NCBI GenBank assembly: GCA_033032175.1
Contig: CM065325.1
Location: forward strand, 1,330,930-1,394,929
Source of the DNA: Saturnia japonica
Taxonomy: Eukaryota > Arthropoda > Insecta > Lepidoptera > Saturniidae
Reading direction: 5' to 3'
Length of the DNA stretch: 64,000 bases
The position numbers were made by a program, and so were the translations under genes. Of the stretch, positions 33,501 through 45,016 are shown one piece after another. Under the pieces are notes generated by a model. It did not search any database. It worked only from the letters and a program-made list of their open reading frames with translations, and had not been told where the DNA came from. Each line of letters begins with the position of its first letter. Position 1 is the first letter of the stretch.

Positions 33501-34530
33501 AGTACTTCCATGTAGTAGTCATAGATTAATGTTTGGTCTCCGCTGCACTTCACCCAGAGGTGAAATGTGATAATTAAAAAAAAAGTTTTCATAGAATTTT
33601 TCAAAAAATATATTAATTTTAGTGACAATACAAATTAACAGCGCGTTTCTTTCATGAAAACAATGTGCCTCGGATAAATTATGTTTGAAAATAAAGAACT
33701 CTTCTTGTAGTTTAAATACGTCGTGGACTGGTGCAGAATTTAAGCCTGTGCTTGCGCTCGGCTTGAGCAATTGAAATTGTTAGCTTTTTTAAAGGTACGT
33801 AATTACCCGTAGGCATGCAGTTCCCCTCATATGAAGTGGTCAAACAAGCTATAGCTAAGTAAAACTATCCTCAAAATTACCGTAATTATGGAATTAGTGA
33901 TAATAGGTTGCAATTCCTAAGGAAATTTCAAGCTGATCTGGAAAACACAGTACAATATAAAAACAACGACGACCACCGGTATACATTGGCAGTCCATCGA
34001 CAGTCGCAAACTTCTCGGGATCTGGATATACACTAGCTGATCCCGAAACGTGACAAACCAAATAGTTACGGTCACGGGTCTAAATGATGATCGTAACCCA
34101 GTCGGTTAAATTTCCCTACTACCTTGCATATACACAGGCCGATCCTGGAATGCCCCTATGCCAGGCGTTGCATCTTTACACAATTATCGCGTTCTAGTAC
34201 CAGCAGATTGAGTTAGAACACATAGTATGACGGTATATGTTGCCAACCCCTACACACTCTTTGGAACGGTATACCTCAGCACAAGCACTGGCTGCTCTGT
34301 TGCTGCTACCACTGCTCGAAAACACTTCAGAAACTACTGATGCTGCTTATAAGTATTCGACAATCGCTTAAGAAAAATACTTTATTAATTTAAAAACAGT
34401 AACACAGTATAAAGCTAAAATCTCATTATTAGTAGTAAAGTAAAAATAAAACAGATTATTAACTCTGATGGGTCAACGACAGAAAGCGAGTGATGACCTC
34501 CGAGTCGAGTGCCCGCTATTTCTTTCTATC
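33501..34530. other. no recognised gene
   Basis: Mixed-composition DNA. The 83-codon minus-strand frame at 33519-33770 has no recognisable feature. 34000-34330 is somewhat GC-richer without matching anything I know. Confidence 0.45.
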
Positions 34531-34537
34531 TAGCATT

Positions 34538-34860
34538 ATCGTTAGCATAGTGGTCGTAAGCGCGACTGCTATGAGCGAGGTCCTGTGTTCGAATCTCAGG
34601 TCGAGGAAAGTGTTATTGGGTTTTTCCTATGAAACTCTCAGTAGCAGCTCGGAGTTTGGTTTCGTGCCCGATTAATGGCAATAGGCTCGCCCCCTATTAC
34701 ATGGGACCTAAAAACATACTCGGCGAACTGTGGGTGAACATTAGTACACCTCTGCCTAACCCTTCAGGGAATACAGGCGTGAAAGTATGTTATAAGTTTG
34801 AATCACCGACTTACATCAACTTCTGCGATATCTATAAAGATCCACCGGGCATTAACTAAG
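34538..34860 (+). mobile_element. tRNA-derived SINE
   Basis: The head has a tRNA-like A box (TAGCATAGTGGTCGTAAGCGC) and B box (TGTTCGAATCTC) spaced as in a polymerase III promoter, followed by a tRNA-unrelated body (TTAATGGCAATAGGCTCGCC and CTATTACATGGGACC). The body alone recurs in reverse at 8227-8400 and 31165-31320. Confidence 0.75.
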
Positions 34861-35360
34861 TAGACTTTTCAAACTATAATCTTCTCCCATTTTCTGTGAG
34901 TGACCAAGCTATCGAAGATGAAGTGATTATTGTTATCGCATCACGAAAATAATTTTAGGCACCACCACAAGTTTTCCGCGTGCTACCGTAACCGAAGCGA
35001 ATTTTGGTCTTCTACAGAGAAATATAAATAATGAAATTTAACAAGCTTTAATGCATTTTGTCTATTTTTAGTATTATTTTTAATTGGGCACAATTATAAT
35101 TCTTACTAGTTTTTATTAAGGAAAGAAACAAAGGAATCATTTATTCATGAAAACATGACTACTATCTTGATTTTATGATTTTATGTTACCTTTGTTTCTT
35201 TTTTTATATAAATCGCTATGTATAAACAGGTTTAACATGAACATAAAGAAGAAATGGTGTACATATATATACTTTAGTAGCGGCACGCTGTGATTGCCGG
35301 TTTGATGTTTGTCCACTCATGGAGTTTCGTATAAATTTATAATTACGTTTGAAGGAGTGA
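34861..35360. other. no recognised gene
   Basis: AT-rich DNA between the SINE and a Jockey relic. Confidence 0.5.
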
Positions 35361-36866
35361 AACCGCCCGGTCATTCTCCAGCTAGGTAACCAGACGACAC
35401 CAGTCCTCCTTCAGTCCAAGTGGTTGACTATGCTAAACTAGAACATTACCTTGCGGACAGGCCGTCCTAGTCCAGTCTCAATAGGATCCCGGACATATTG
35501 GAGTCCGTTGCGGACGTAGATCTCGCGATTGACTCCCTAGTCGACCACCTCCAGGACGGCATTGGAGAGGCCTCGAGAAAGGTCCAAGTGGCGAACGATC
35601 GCCGCTTTGTACTTCCTACCAACCTGCGAGCGCTGTTGACGGAGAAGAACGCTGCGACTCGTGCGCACGACTCCTATCCGACCGAGGTTAACCGCGCACG
35701 GTTACGCGTACTCCAGAGAGCGATTAAAGCCCGCAAAACCGAGTTCAGAAGTCACATATGGCACACCTTAGTCGAAGGACTGATACCGTCCCATCTGAGC
35801 TACTGAAAGGTATAATGCTTGCTTTTAAAATAGATGCCCCCCTAGTATGTTCCCCCTCGACAGGAGTCCCAGCACCACACCCGCGTTCGATAGCGACAAC
35901 AAGGCGGAGTGCCTTGCCGCCTGCTTGGAGAGCCAGTGCTCTCCGAACAGTGTCAATGCAAATACCGACCGAGTCGAGGTATCGCAGCCTGCGTGGGGGT
36001 GCTGAACAAGCTCCCCGCGATAGAATCCCTGTCCCCAGTCACTTCTGAGGAAGTCTGTGCCGTACTCAAAAGCCTTAAGCTTAAAAAGTCACCAGATCCC
36101 GACGGAATCAGGAATGAAGTACTCAAAGTTCTTCCTGATCACCTCTTAGCTCTATTGGTCTGCATCTTCAGCGTAGCCATAGCTCACTGCCATTTTCAAG
36201 CCGCCTGGAAAACGGCCATTGTCATAGGTATTCATAAGCCCAACAAGAGAGCCTCACTTCACAACAGCTATCGCCCTATCAGTCTTTTTAATACAGAGGA
36301 GAAAAGCACTATCCACCTGAGCAGTTCGGTTTTCATGCTGGACATTCTTTCACTCATCAAGTGCATCACTTCACGGAGCACATCACGTTTAACTTCCTTT
36401 AGTCAAAAAGTAACCCTCGTTGTACAATTGCAGTCTTTTTTTACGTTGCCAAGGCATTTGATAAGGTCTGGCAAGAAGGATTAGTGTACAAGTTGTACTG
36501 TCGCGAAATTCCAGATAGATTAGTTAAAATCATCCGCGATTATATCACAGACCGAACCATCCGCTACAGAGTGGAAGGTGAATTATCCACACCCCACCCC
36601 GTACGCTCAGGCGTCACCTAAGTTTCCACTTTCTTAGCCTTTTCAATCTGTACGTCGGTTACCTATCTAGACTTCCCGAGAAAGTCAAAGTAGGGCTATA
36701 CGCTGACGATTTAGTCGTATACTCCTCTAAAAGGCACCGAGTCCAACGCGCCGTGATCACTCTCGAAAAGTAGTTTAATGACTAGCAAATAGCCGTCAAC
36801 CCATCGAAGAGCGCAGCGGTGCTGTTAGACATGAATTACTCAAAGATACCGAAGAGGCTCAAGGGT
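35361..36866 (+). pseudogene. decayed Jockey ORF2
   Basis: Same family as 3620-6001 but in plus orientation and heavily mutated. It begins at HRPVI, almost the same 5' truncation point. Recognisable: VADVDLAIDSLVDHLQDGIG, LLTEKNAATRAHDSYPTE, SLSPVTSEEVCAVLKSLKLK, PDGIRNEVLKVLPDH, SYRPISLFNT, then frameshifted remnants to YADD-region GLYADDLVVY and KSAAVLLDMN near 36830. At least four frameshifts and several stops. The 3' end is missing: it breaks at about 36866 into Gypsy sequence. Confidence 0.88.
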
Positions 36867-37403
36867 AAAGCCCTTGAACTCAAAGGTATAGGTGGACAAG
36901 TACATGCGAGTAATTATGCTTACTTGAAATTATTATTAGAGAATGATGTAGAGTTTCAACATAAGTTCTACGTATTCAATACGTTACCGTGCGAAGTGGA
37001 TGGTATTATCGGGCTCGACTTTCTGAGAACTTACTCTGCAAATATCGACTTACAAAAGTACACTTTGACTTTAAATAACAATAAACATGATAAGTATGTG
37101 GTTCAACTACATAAGCGGAGCGATTTTGAAAACTATTTTTATATTCCATCTCGAAGTGAGTCTATTCACTATTTACAAATAAATTCAGATTTAGAAGAAG
37201 GAGATTTTGTAGTTTGTTCAAAACAAATTTCAGATAATCTTTTTTTAGCCGGAGGAATTGTAAAACCCAAAAATGGAAAGATACTTATACAATATCTAAA
37301 TACAAGTGAGAAGATAATTAAGTTACCAATTTTTGAACCCGAAATTTATCCTTTAGAACAATATCATGTATGTAATTTTGGTCAAACAATGTTGAACGTG
37401 TGA
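36819..37403 (+). pseudogene. chimeric frame: Jockey end fused to Gypsy protease C-terminus
   Basis: An uninterrupted 194-codon frame. Its first 16 or so residues (MLLDMNYSKIPKRLKGK) are Jockey ORF2; from ALELKGIGGQVHASN on it is retropepsin C-terminal half, with the diagnostic CEVDGIIGLDFLRTYSANID (the ILGxDFL motif). The catalytic DTG would lie upstream and is absent, so no protease activity is expected. Followed after a one-base shift by the reverse transcriptase frame. Confidence 0.8.
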
Positions 37404-39156
37404 AAAAATTATTACCATTATTAAGATTAAATCATTTAAATTTAGATGAACGCAAATCTATAGAAATTATTTGTGCCAAATACGCAGACGTCTTTCACTT
37501 AAACGGTGACAAACTCTCTACAACTAGTATTATGGAACAAGAGATTACATTGAAACCAAATTCAACACCAGTTATACTAAGCCTTATCGCTTACCTATAG
37601 CTATAAAGCCAGAAATTAAAAATCAAATAAATAAAATGTTACAGGATGACATAATAGAAAAAACGAACTCGGATTGGTCTAGTCCTATTCTTTTAGTTCA
37701 AAAAAAAGTTGATGCGACAGGAAATCCGTAGTGGCGTTTAGTCATAGATTTTCGTAAGGTAAATGAAAAAATTCAAGATGACAAGTTCCCTTTATCTAAC
37801 ATAACAGATATTTTGGACTCTCTTTCGAACTCTATTTACTTTAGTCATTTAGATTTACATCAAAGTTTTTATCAGGTGACCTTAAAACCCGACAGCCGAA
37901 AAATGACTGCATTTATGACTGACACTGGACAATACCAATTAAAACGCTTACCTATGGGATTAAAGATTAGCCCAAGTGCCTTTTCGAGAGTAATGTCAGT
38001 TGCACTTTCGGGGCTCACTTACGATAAATGTTTTTGCTACTGCGATGACGTCATTATTTTTGGTAGAAATTTAGAAATACACAATAAAAACTTAATGGAT
38101 GTTTTAGAACGATTCCGTAATATTAATTTAAAACTTAATCCTGCCAAATGTGAATTTCTAAAGAAAGAAATATTATATTTGGGTCATTTAGTAACATCCG
38201 AAGGAGTTTTACCAGATCCTGATAAAACATCAGTTTTACGTAATTATCCCGTGCCAAAAAATGCGGACGAAGCAAGGCGATTTGTAGCTTTTTGTAACTA
38301 TTATAGAAAATTTATACCAAATTTTGGCGAAATAACTATTCCCTTGAATAAATTATGTAGAAAAAATGTATCATTTTTATGGACAGAAAAATGTGAAACA
38401 TCATTTCAATATTTAAAAAATGCTTTATCTACACCTCCCGTGTTACAATATCCCGATTTTTCAGAAGATAAAAAATTTGTGTTACAGACAGACGCTTCTG
38501 GTAAAGCTATTGGTGCTGTTTTATGTAATCATGATTTGAGGCCAATAGCTTATACTAGTCGTCCATTAAATAAAGCTGAGTTGAATTATCCTACATGCCA
38601 TAAAGAGTTATTAGCAATAGTTTGGAGTATAAAATATTATAGACCGTATCTATATGGAAAGAAGTTTATTATCATGACAGATCACAAACCTTTAATTAAT
38701 TTATTTGGAATGAAAGATCCTAGTAGTAGACTTTTAAAATTTCGTTTAGCTTTAGAAGAGTATGATTTTGAGGTTATTTATTTTAGCGGGAAAAATAATG
38801 TGATAGCGGATGCTTTATCTAGAGTGATTATAGATTCTGATAAATTAAAATCATTGAATGAAAACGTTATTAGTGTTATGACTAGAGGACAGAAGAAAAG
38901 ACTACAAAACTCAACAAGTACAGACAATGAACAGATTTCCAGTAATATGCCCCCCGATCATTGGACTGATCACCCAAGAGTAGTGGAGATATTACGGAAA
39001 CCTAACGACTCTACTGAATTACGACTAATTCATGGCCATGAACTTACCAAAATAAGACAAAACAATAAAGTTACGTATGAGAATAAATGTCTTGTATTTA
39101 TAGAAAGTCAAATGACATTATTTATTAATGTCAGTTATAGGATGCATTTCTCGTGA
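37400..39156 (+). pseudogene. Gypsy reverse transcriptase and RNase H
   Basis: Starts in the linker (KKLLPLLRLNHLNLDERKS), a frameshift near 37575 and a TAG at 37729-37731, then a 447-codon open stretch from 37813: SHLDLHQSFYQVTL (motif A, catalytic D), LPMGLKISPSAFSRVM, CYCDDVIIFG (catalytic YxDD), LNPAKCEFLKKEILYLGH, then RNase H: FVLQTDASGKAIGAVL (D), YTSRPLNKAELNYPTCHKEL (E), IIMTDHKPLINLF (D) and NVIADALSR. The core catalytic residues survive; the upstream stop and frameshift do not allow a full polyprotein. Confidence 0.9.
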
Positions 39157-40365
39157 GACGAATTTGCTGATGAATTGAGGTTATTCTGTGAGAAAATAAA
39201 AATTAAAGAACTATGCATAGTAAAAGATAAGAAAAATGGATTGTTTATTAAAGAATTAATACACGAAATAAAAAATAAAAAGGAATAGCTAGAGCCTAAA
39301 ATACTTGTTTTAAAAGGAGTAAGAAACATAACGGATAAAGATGAAAAAACATTTATTCTACATGATTATCACCTACTTCCTACAAGTGGTCATTCGGGTA
39401 TTCGTCGAATGATAAATAGCATAAAGAAAAAATATTATTGGTCGAGTTTAGATAAAGACGTAAGAAATTTTGTGAATAAATGTAAAAAATGTCAAATTAT
39501 GAAGCACTCAAAAAATATAAAAGAACCTATGGTAATTACAAGAACAGCATCTACAGCTTTTGAGAACAATTTTCTTGATATAGTAGGTCCTTTAGTTAAA
39601 GACAACAATGGAAACGTATACATATTAACCCTACAGTGTGAACTTAGCAAATATGTTGAAGCTTACCCGCTTAGGGCCAAGGACACAGTCACTATCGCCA
39701 GCACATTCGTAAATAATTTTATATTACGATATGGATTACCAAAAGTTATCGCGTCGGATAGAGGTACGGAATTCATGTCAACAACATTTACCGAGGTATG
39801 TAAACTTTTAGGTATAGATAAACAAAACTCTACCGCGTATCACCATCAGTCCATTGCAGCACTAGAAAATACACATAAACACTTACGTGCATTTTTACGC
39901 ACCCAGTGTGATGAACATCCAGACTCATGGACCGATTGGTTACAATTCTGGTGTTTTGCTTTCAACACAAATGTAAATTGCGAAACTAAATACACGCCAT
40001 ATGAGCTTGTTTTCGGTAAAAATTGTATACTTCCTAGTAATTTAAAAGAACAATTAGACCCTCTGTATAATCCAGAAAACTGTGTACTTGAGCTAAAATA
40101 TAGGTTACAGTTAGCGCAAAAAGATGCACAAAGAAACTTAGTAAGCAGTAAATTTAAAAGAAAAGTTACATATGATAAGAACTTGCATCCAGTTAGTTAT
40201 GTGAAAGATTTAATTTTAATAAGGAATGAAAGTGGAACGACAATGGATAAACTGTATAATGGTCCATTTGAAGTAGTACAGGATTGTGAACCAAATGTAA
40301 AGTTCATTAAAGACGATAAAATAGAACTAGTTCACAAATATAGAACAAAAAAAATGATTTCCTAA
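39157..40365 (+). pseudogene. Gypsy integrase
   Basis: In-frame stops at 39154-39156 and near 39286 separate it from RNase H. Zinc finger HDYHLLPTSGHSG...CKKCQIMKH (HHCC intact), core NNFLDIVGPL (D), VIASDRGTEFMS (D) and IAALENTHKHLRAFLR (E) show the complete DDE triad, followed by a C-terminal domain with LYNGPFEVVQD and ELVHKYRTKKM. From 39409 the frame is open for 318 codons to TAA at 40363-40365. Confidence 0.9.
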
Positions 40366-40740
40366 CAATGTTAATTTCATTTTATATTTAGTTTACATAA
40401 GATAATAATAAATTAATATAAAAAATTGTAATATCGGAATATGGTGATACTGCATCCAATATTGTAAATAATAATAATAATTAGTAAGTAATACACGTGT
40501 ATTAGCTTCTAAGTTCTTTATCATATAATTTTTTTAAAATGTATGAATTTAACCATTTCCTAAAAAAAAAAGAATTGTTAGATTAACAAAAATCTCTTAG
40601 TAAATAAGATTTTTTTTTCTTACTACCCCGAGGGTGTAGTGGATGTATTGTAATATTAAGTGACTTGAGTCAGTAATAAAATATCATTCGTCGTATACGG
40701 TTTATCAGTAACATACTCCCTTTCACACCACACCACACAC
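40366..40740 (+). repeat. Gypsy 3' noncoding region, possible LTR start at 40635
   Basis: AT-rich 3' region. CGAGGG at 40629-40634 precedes TGTAGTGGATGTATTG, which could be the LTR start; AATAAAATATC (40675) would be its poly-A signal. No second LTR exists here to confirm it. Confidence 0.3.
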
Positions 40741-40745
40741 TCAAG

Positions 40746-40928
40746 ATGGTCGACATGCAGCGTTGGACGGCGCTGTACTCGCGTGTGCGGGAGGCCAAGG
40801 TGAGCAAAAGAGAGCTGTCCAGAGTAGATAAGATGGCTTTGGAATTTGCAGCCCTTGGACTTCTGATGCTTCTCGAAACTGAACAAGAAAAGCGAGAAGA
40901 AGACGAAGAGCAAGAGAGACGGAGGTGA
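40746..40928 (+). CDS. 60-codon ORF, possible PIF/Harbinger N-terminus remnant
   Basis: Reads MVDMQRWTALYSRVREAKVS, then MALEFAALGLLMLLETEQEK and a run of acidic and arginine residues before TGA. The hydrophobic-then-glutamate/arginine pattern is like the start of PIF/Harbinger nuclease genes in insects, but no further domain follows. Could equally be part of the neighbouring retroelement. No function is claimed. Confidence 0.25.
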   Translation: MVDMQRWTALYSRVREAKVSKRELSRVDKMALEFAALGLLMLLETEQEKREEDEEQERRR

Positions 40929-41023
40929 CGTTGTATACGCCCCTCACCCTAGCCTGACCCCGCCGAAGTAGAATATCTGATCGCCCAAGACATTTCTCGC
41001 CACAACTGACGCATCCTACACCA

Positions 41024-41828
41024 CATAGCGACATCTCCGACAGAACTGACATCCTACATCACGATATAGAAAATAACCAAAAAATAGAGTATATATACAA
41101 GAACTCGACAATAACCGTTGGGCAGCTCCCGCCAGACATAACACCCGTCTGGCCTGAGGATCCTCCCTTTTCTAGTGCGAATGAGGAACTTTACACTCTG
41201 TTCCTCACTTCCGCTAAACTGGTGACCCCGAGCATGAACGTCAGCGCAACCTTCTTCACAAAAAGCTTCGTCATCATCACTTCTTCAAGCTTTCGAGCAG
41301 CGAGTCATATAAGCCAGCCAGCATCCACGGCTACTACGGGTATCCTGACCACCAGCATGCAGCGGATGTGCATTCCTGGTCATTACCCACAGCCTTCTCA
41401 ACGACCTTGGCACAGCACACTGCATTTAGGCCAGTCAGCAAGCAAAGACGCACTTCTCTCCTGGTCGACGCAGCAGCCAACCATTACGCAGCACTGCAAC
41501 ACTCCGACTCACTGGAGCATTCTTGCAGCATCACCTCGACTCACTGGAACATTCTACTGGCCCGACAAGCATCACAAAGATGTATGGACGACTCAACCTG
41601 CTATCGACCTCCGGTTTCGGAGGAGAGTAATGTAGCGATATCTCCGCCACAACTGACCTCCTACATCGCGATATAGAAATTAACCAAACTATCGAATATA
41701 TATAAAAGAACCCGACAACAACCGTTGGGCAGCTGCCCGCCAGACATAACACCCGTCTGGTTGGAGGATCCTCCCTTTTCTATGGCGGATGAGGAACTTA
41801 ACTGTCTGTTCCTCACTTCCGCTAAACA
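41024..41828 (+). mobile_element. miniature LTR retroelement (TRIM-like)
   Basis: Two direct repeats of about 198 bp, 41024-41220 and 41631-41828, enclose only about 410 bp. Each repeat runs from TGTAGCGATATCTCCGCC (first copy CATAGCGACATC) through a TATATATA box, CAACCGTTGGGCAGCT and CACCCGTCTGG to TTCCTCACTTCCGCTAAAC. The 3' repeat is preceded by the purine tract CGGAGGAGAG. The first repeat is followed by TGGTGACCCCGAGC, in the primer-binding position. Internal 137-codon frame (41222-41635) has no domain. A solo LTR of the family is at 60787-61950. No target duplication is evident. Confidence 0.7.
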
Positions 41829-42087
41829 TGTATATGTCGGATTCAGAGATGTCTATAGAAACGACCGAGAAATGATGGCGCCGGGCAATGACACGGTGGA
41901 GCGCGGAGGTAGGACACGGTCCTCTCGTAGATGCCAGACCAAGAGAAATGCAGGCAACCAAGGCGCCAAAGTGTTGCCTGTATCCGAAACGCCAGTGAAC
42001 ACCCGCGACGAAGAAATCCTGGCGCGACTAAAGCAGATTGTCAAAACCTCCATCGAAGCCGCTCGGGAGGGCAGTGCGAGAGGGTGA
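41829..42087 (+). pseudogene. gag/ORF1-like fragment, unassigned
   Basis: Open frame continuing out of the LTR, with an internal ATG at 41872: MMAPGNDTVERGGRTRSSRR, then INTRDEEIL-like (VNTRDEEILARLKQIVKTS) and IEAAREGSARG before TGA. Basic N-terminus plus a helical segment resembles the start of retroelement gag proteins, but I see no zinc knuckle and cannot name the family. Confidence 0.35.
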
Positions 42088-42242
42088 CGACTCGCATCCG
42101 AGCAGTGCTGCAAGAAATTGCCATTATAACAGCCTAAGCACAAAGATTCCTAACAAAAGCACCGCACCAAAACATCGCCTTTACAACTAGTAAGTGGCAA
42201 GCGACTCAGAGAAAATATATACAAATCAACAGCATCACTGGT

Positions 42243-42361
42243 GCCTCGCATATTTTTAGGCGAGGCAACCTCAAAAGCAAGAGCACCCGCCGTTACGGGT
42301 GAAAGAGATAGTCACCGACATAGGGCATGCCCTAAAGCGGTTATCCCTTGCCTGAACAAGG
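42243..42361 (+). other. four consecutive perfect stem-loops
   Basis: Within 119 bp: 42243-42266 (GCCTCGC paired with GCGAGGC), 42284-42301 (CACCCG, 6-nt loop, CGGGTG), 42321-42334 (perfect palindrome TAGGGCATGCCCTA) and 42346-42361 (CCTTG, 6-nt loop, CAAGG). Such a cassette suggests structured RNA of a retroelement, for example a 5' UTR or packaging region. Function unknown. Confidence 0.7.
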
Positions 42362-42548
42362 AGAGAGAAGATTTGTTGTTGTTGTTATTGTTGCGACGAC
42401 GGCGCCTGGGAAGAACACTGCTACATACTTATTTACAAACAACTCAGCATATATGTTTTTAAAAATGCGAAATTTTAAAAAATGAGGTCTCATACGATCA
42501 TCTCATATAGGATCGCAGGTCAGTACAACTACTACCTATGGTAAACTC

Positions 42549-45016
42549 ATGTCAATGCTCAATGTAAAACTAAGCAGTTTCGACATTGCATTGCTTCGAA
42601 AAGAACAAACAAAAGGAGCAAAAAAACGAAGAAAAAGATTTTCTGGTGCAATAAGGGCTCAACTAGGAAGTTTGATGGCTGGACCAAACCAGAAGCCTGC
42701 TTTCCTTCAAATATACTTTTTTGGTGATGATGATAGAGGAAGAGATATCCGATGTGGACTATTCTCTGGACTAAATTTATAATTAACTCATCAATTGCAG
42801 ATGTTACTGCACAAGCACAACAAGTTTATTTTGGATATTCAAGCTGCAATAGATTCAGTTCCTAAAAATCAAAAAGAGTTCAAAGTTGTGATTAGTGCTG
42901 ATCGAAAACCTTTTGAAGGACACAAAGGCCGTTTCAATGCTCCTGAAGCTAAAGAAGTGGCAGTACTTATCGTCGGAAAGGATTTTGAAATATGTCGTTC
43001 TCCATAGCAGGAGCAAGCAATTGATACGAATCAGTGAGACACATCGGACTTATGATACTGTACAATATCCATTGATGTTCTGTCATGGAGAAGATGGTTA
43101 TCACATTAATATACCTAAACGTGATAAGAAGACAAAAGAACATCTTAATAAGACCGTTTCTTCTTCAGAATTTTACAGTTTCAGGGTTATGGAACGTGAT
43201 GGCGAAAGCTTCTATTTATTATTATTCCGTAATCTGTTAAATCAATTTTTAGTTGATATGTACGCAAAAATTGAAACTGAAAGACTCTGCTGGTTTCCGT
43301 AATAATTAAAAAACGCTGCGAAGTGAAGAATATGTTCATCTCAAAGATGCTTTAACAAAAAATGTTGAAGAACTGTCAGCGATCGGTAAAATGGTTGTGT
43401 TACCTTCTTCTTTTACTAGTGGCCCCTGTTACATGCATGAGCGAACTCAAGATGCTATGACGTATGTCCGCCATTATGGTCGGCCAGATTTATTCATCAC
43501 ATTTACGTGCAACCCTAAATGGCCGGAAATAACAGAACTACTGCGTCAAGTTCAAAAGTCTTACGACAGACATGACATTGTAGTGAGAGTTTTCAACTTG
43601 AAAGTAAAACATATGATGGAGCTCCTCACAGTAAGTCGAATCTTCGATATCGTAAAATGTGTACATTTACACAATTGAGTGGCAGAAACGTGAATTTTCT
43701 CACGTCCATGTTCTTTTGTGGTTAGAAAATAAGATAAGACCTGACTGCATTGACCAAATTATAAGTGCTGAGTTACCTGATCATAATTTAGAACCAGATC
43801 TTCATGATATTGTTAAATCATCTATTATTCATGGTCTCTGTGAATCTTTCAACACAAATTCACCCTGTATGGTAGTCGGTAAGTGTACTAAAAATATCCT
43901 AAGGTGTTCTTGAAAGAAAATGAAACAGGCAAGGATGGCTATCTGAAATATCGCAGACGATCCCCAATAGATGGTGGAGTAAAATTAATGCTTAATGGAG
44001 TTATCATTGATAATCGATGGGTTGTACCATACAATCCAGTTTTGAATCGTAGTTTCAAAGCTCATATCAATGTGGAATATTGTAATACCGTTAAATCTAT
44101 TAAATATATTTGTAAGTATAATAAAGGATCTGATTAAGCATCTTTTACTGTTGAAGACTTAGATGAGGGGAAAAAGTACCAGGCGGGACGTTATACTAGT
44201 AGCTCTGAAGCAATCTGACGCATATTTCGTTTCAATATTCATGATAGATTTCCTTCAGTTATGCATCTGGCTGTGCATCTTGAGAACGGTCAGAAAATTT
44301 ATTTTTCAAAAAATGATTTCGTTAGCAAAGTACAAAATCCTCCAAAAACAACATTAATAGCATTTTTTGAACTTTGACATGTTGATGACTTTGCAAAAAG
44401 TTCCGGCATACTATGTGTGGAAAGACAAGTTTTCGAGAAAAAAAAGGAAAAGGAGTTCCGGGTTATTTGGGAATTAAAAAATATAAAACTTTAGGTATAG
44501 TTTTACTGTCCCTCCTGGAAATACTGAGTGTTATTATCTTCGACTTTTCTTACATGAAGTCTGGGGTCAACATCATTGCTTGCTTTAAATACTGTTGGAG
44601 GAGTAGTTCAGCCGACATTTTAAGCCGCATGCAGAGCACGTGGTTTGCTCGAAGATGATACTCATTGGGACCGCACTCTAGAAGAAGCTTGCATCTCTGA
44701 TTCTCCTTATAAAATCCGTGAACTGTTTGCCATCATGTTAGTTTTCTGCCATGTTGCAGATCCATTAAAATTAAGGGAAAAGTATCAGGACTATTTTTGG
44801 ATGATATTAAGAGAAGAGTAGAATAAGAACGTGGAAGTATTGAGCTGATCTTAGATTTTATTTGTAACCAAGCCTTAATTCTTATTGAAGATGTTGTTCT
44901 ATCAATGTCTGGAAAAACACTTTCCGAATTTGGTATTTTATCTCCATTACGAGAGAAAGGATCTGTTATTACAAATCGTCAATATCTTAGTGAACTAGCT
45001 TATGATACCAACTATT
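42549..45016 (+). mobile_element. Helitron, Rep part (left of the Copia insertion)
   Basis: Left half of a degenerate autonomous Helitron; the right half is 55669-56957. The terminal TC and CTRR ends could not be fixed. The coding sequence joins in frame across the Copia insertion once one copy of the CTATT target is removed. Confidence 0.88.
42549..45016 (+). pseudogene. Helitron Rep/helicase protein, N-terminal half
   Basis: Rolling-circle replication initiator (HUH) fused to helicase. Pieces in order: LQIYFFGDDDRGRDIRCGL and FKVVISADRKPFEGHKGRFN (Helitron-like N-terminal domain), YDTVQYPLMFCHGEDGYHIN, LVDMYAKIETERL, GPCYMHERTQDAMTYVRHYG, RPDLFITFTCNPKWPEITEL (Rep motif 1), SHVHVLLWLENKI (HUH metal-binding histidines, here HVH), IHGLCESFNTNSPCMVVGKC, NRWVVPYNPVLNRSFKAHIN and VEYCNTVKSIKYICKYNKGSD (tyrosine motif region). 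Later fragments at 44200-45016 include MSGKTLSEFG and YLSELAYDTNY. At least six frameshifts or stops; not functional. Confidence 0.9.

Larger units (their letters stand above)
36867..40365 (+). mobile_element. Gypsy (412/mdg1-like) LTR retrotransposon, 5' truncated
   Basis: Contains the C-terminal part of protease, reverse transcriptase, RNase H and integrase in the Ty3/gypsy order. Gag, the protease active site and the 5' LTR are missing because the element is joined to the Jockey relic at 36866. The integrase has the ALENTHKHLRAFLR style of the 412/mdg1 lineage (assignment from memory). No envelope gene is seen. Confidence 0.88.

Noticed and set aside
34538..34610. Functional tRNA gene
   Set aside because: A and B boxes are present but no cloverleaf with matching acceptor stem can be formed and a SINE body follows.
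41222..41635. 137-codon frame between the two LTRs as a new protein
   Set aside because: Serine/threonine-rich composition, no domain, several alternative frames equally open; kept only as part of the miniature element.
42160..42470. Hammerhead or HDV-like ribozyme in the hairpin cassette
   Set aside because: I could not find the CTGATGA/GAAA hammerhead core or the nested pairing of an HDV fold.
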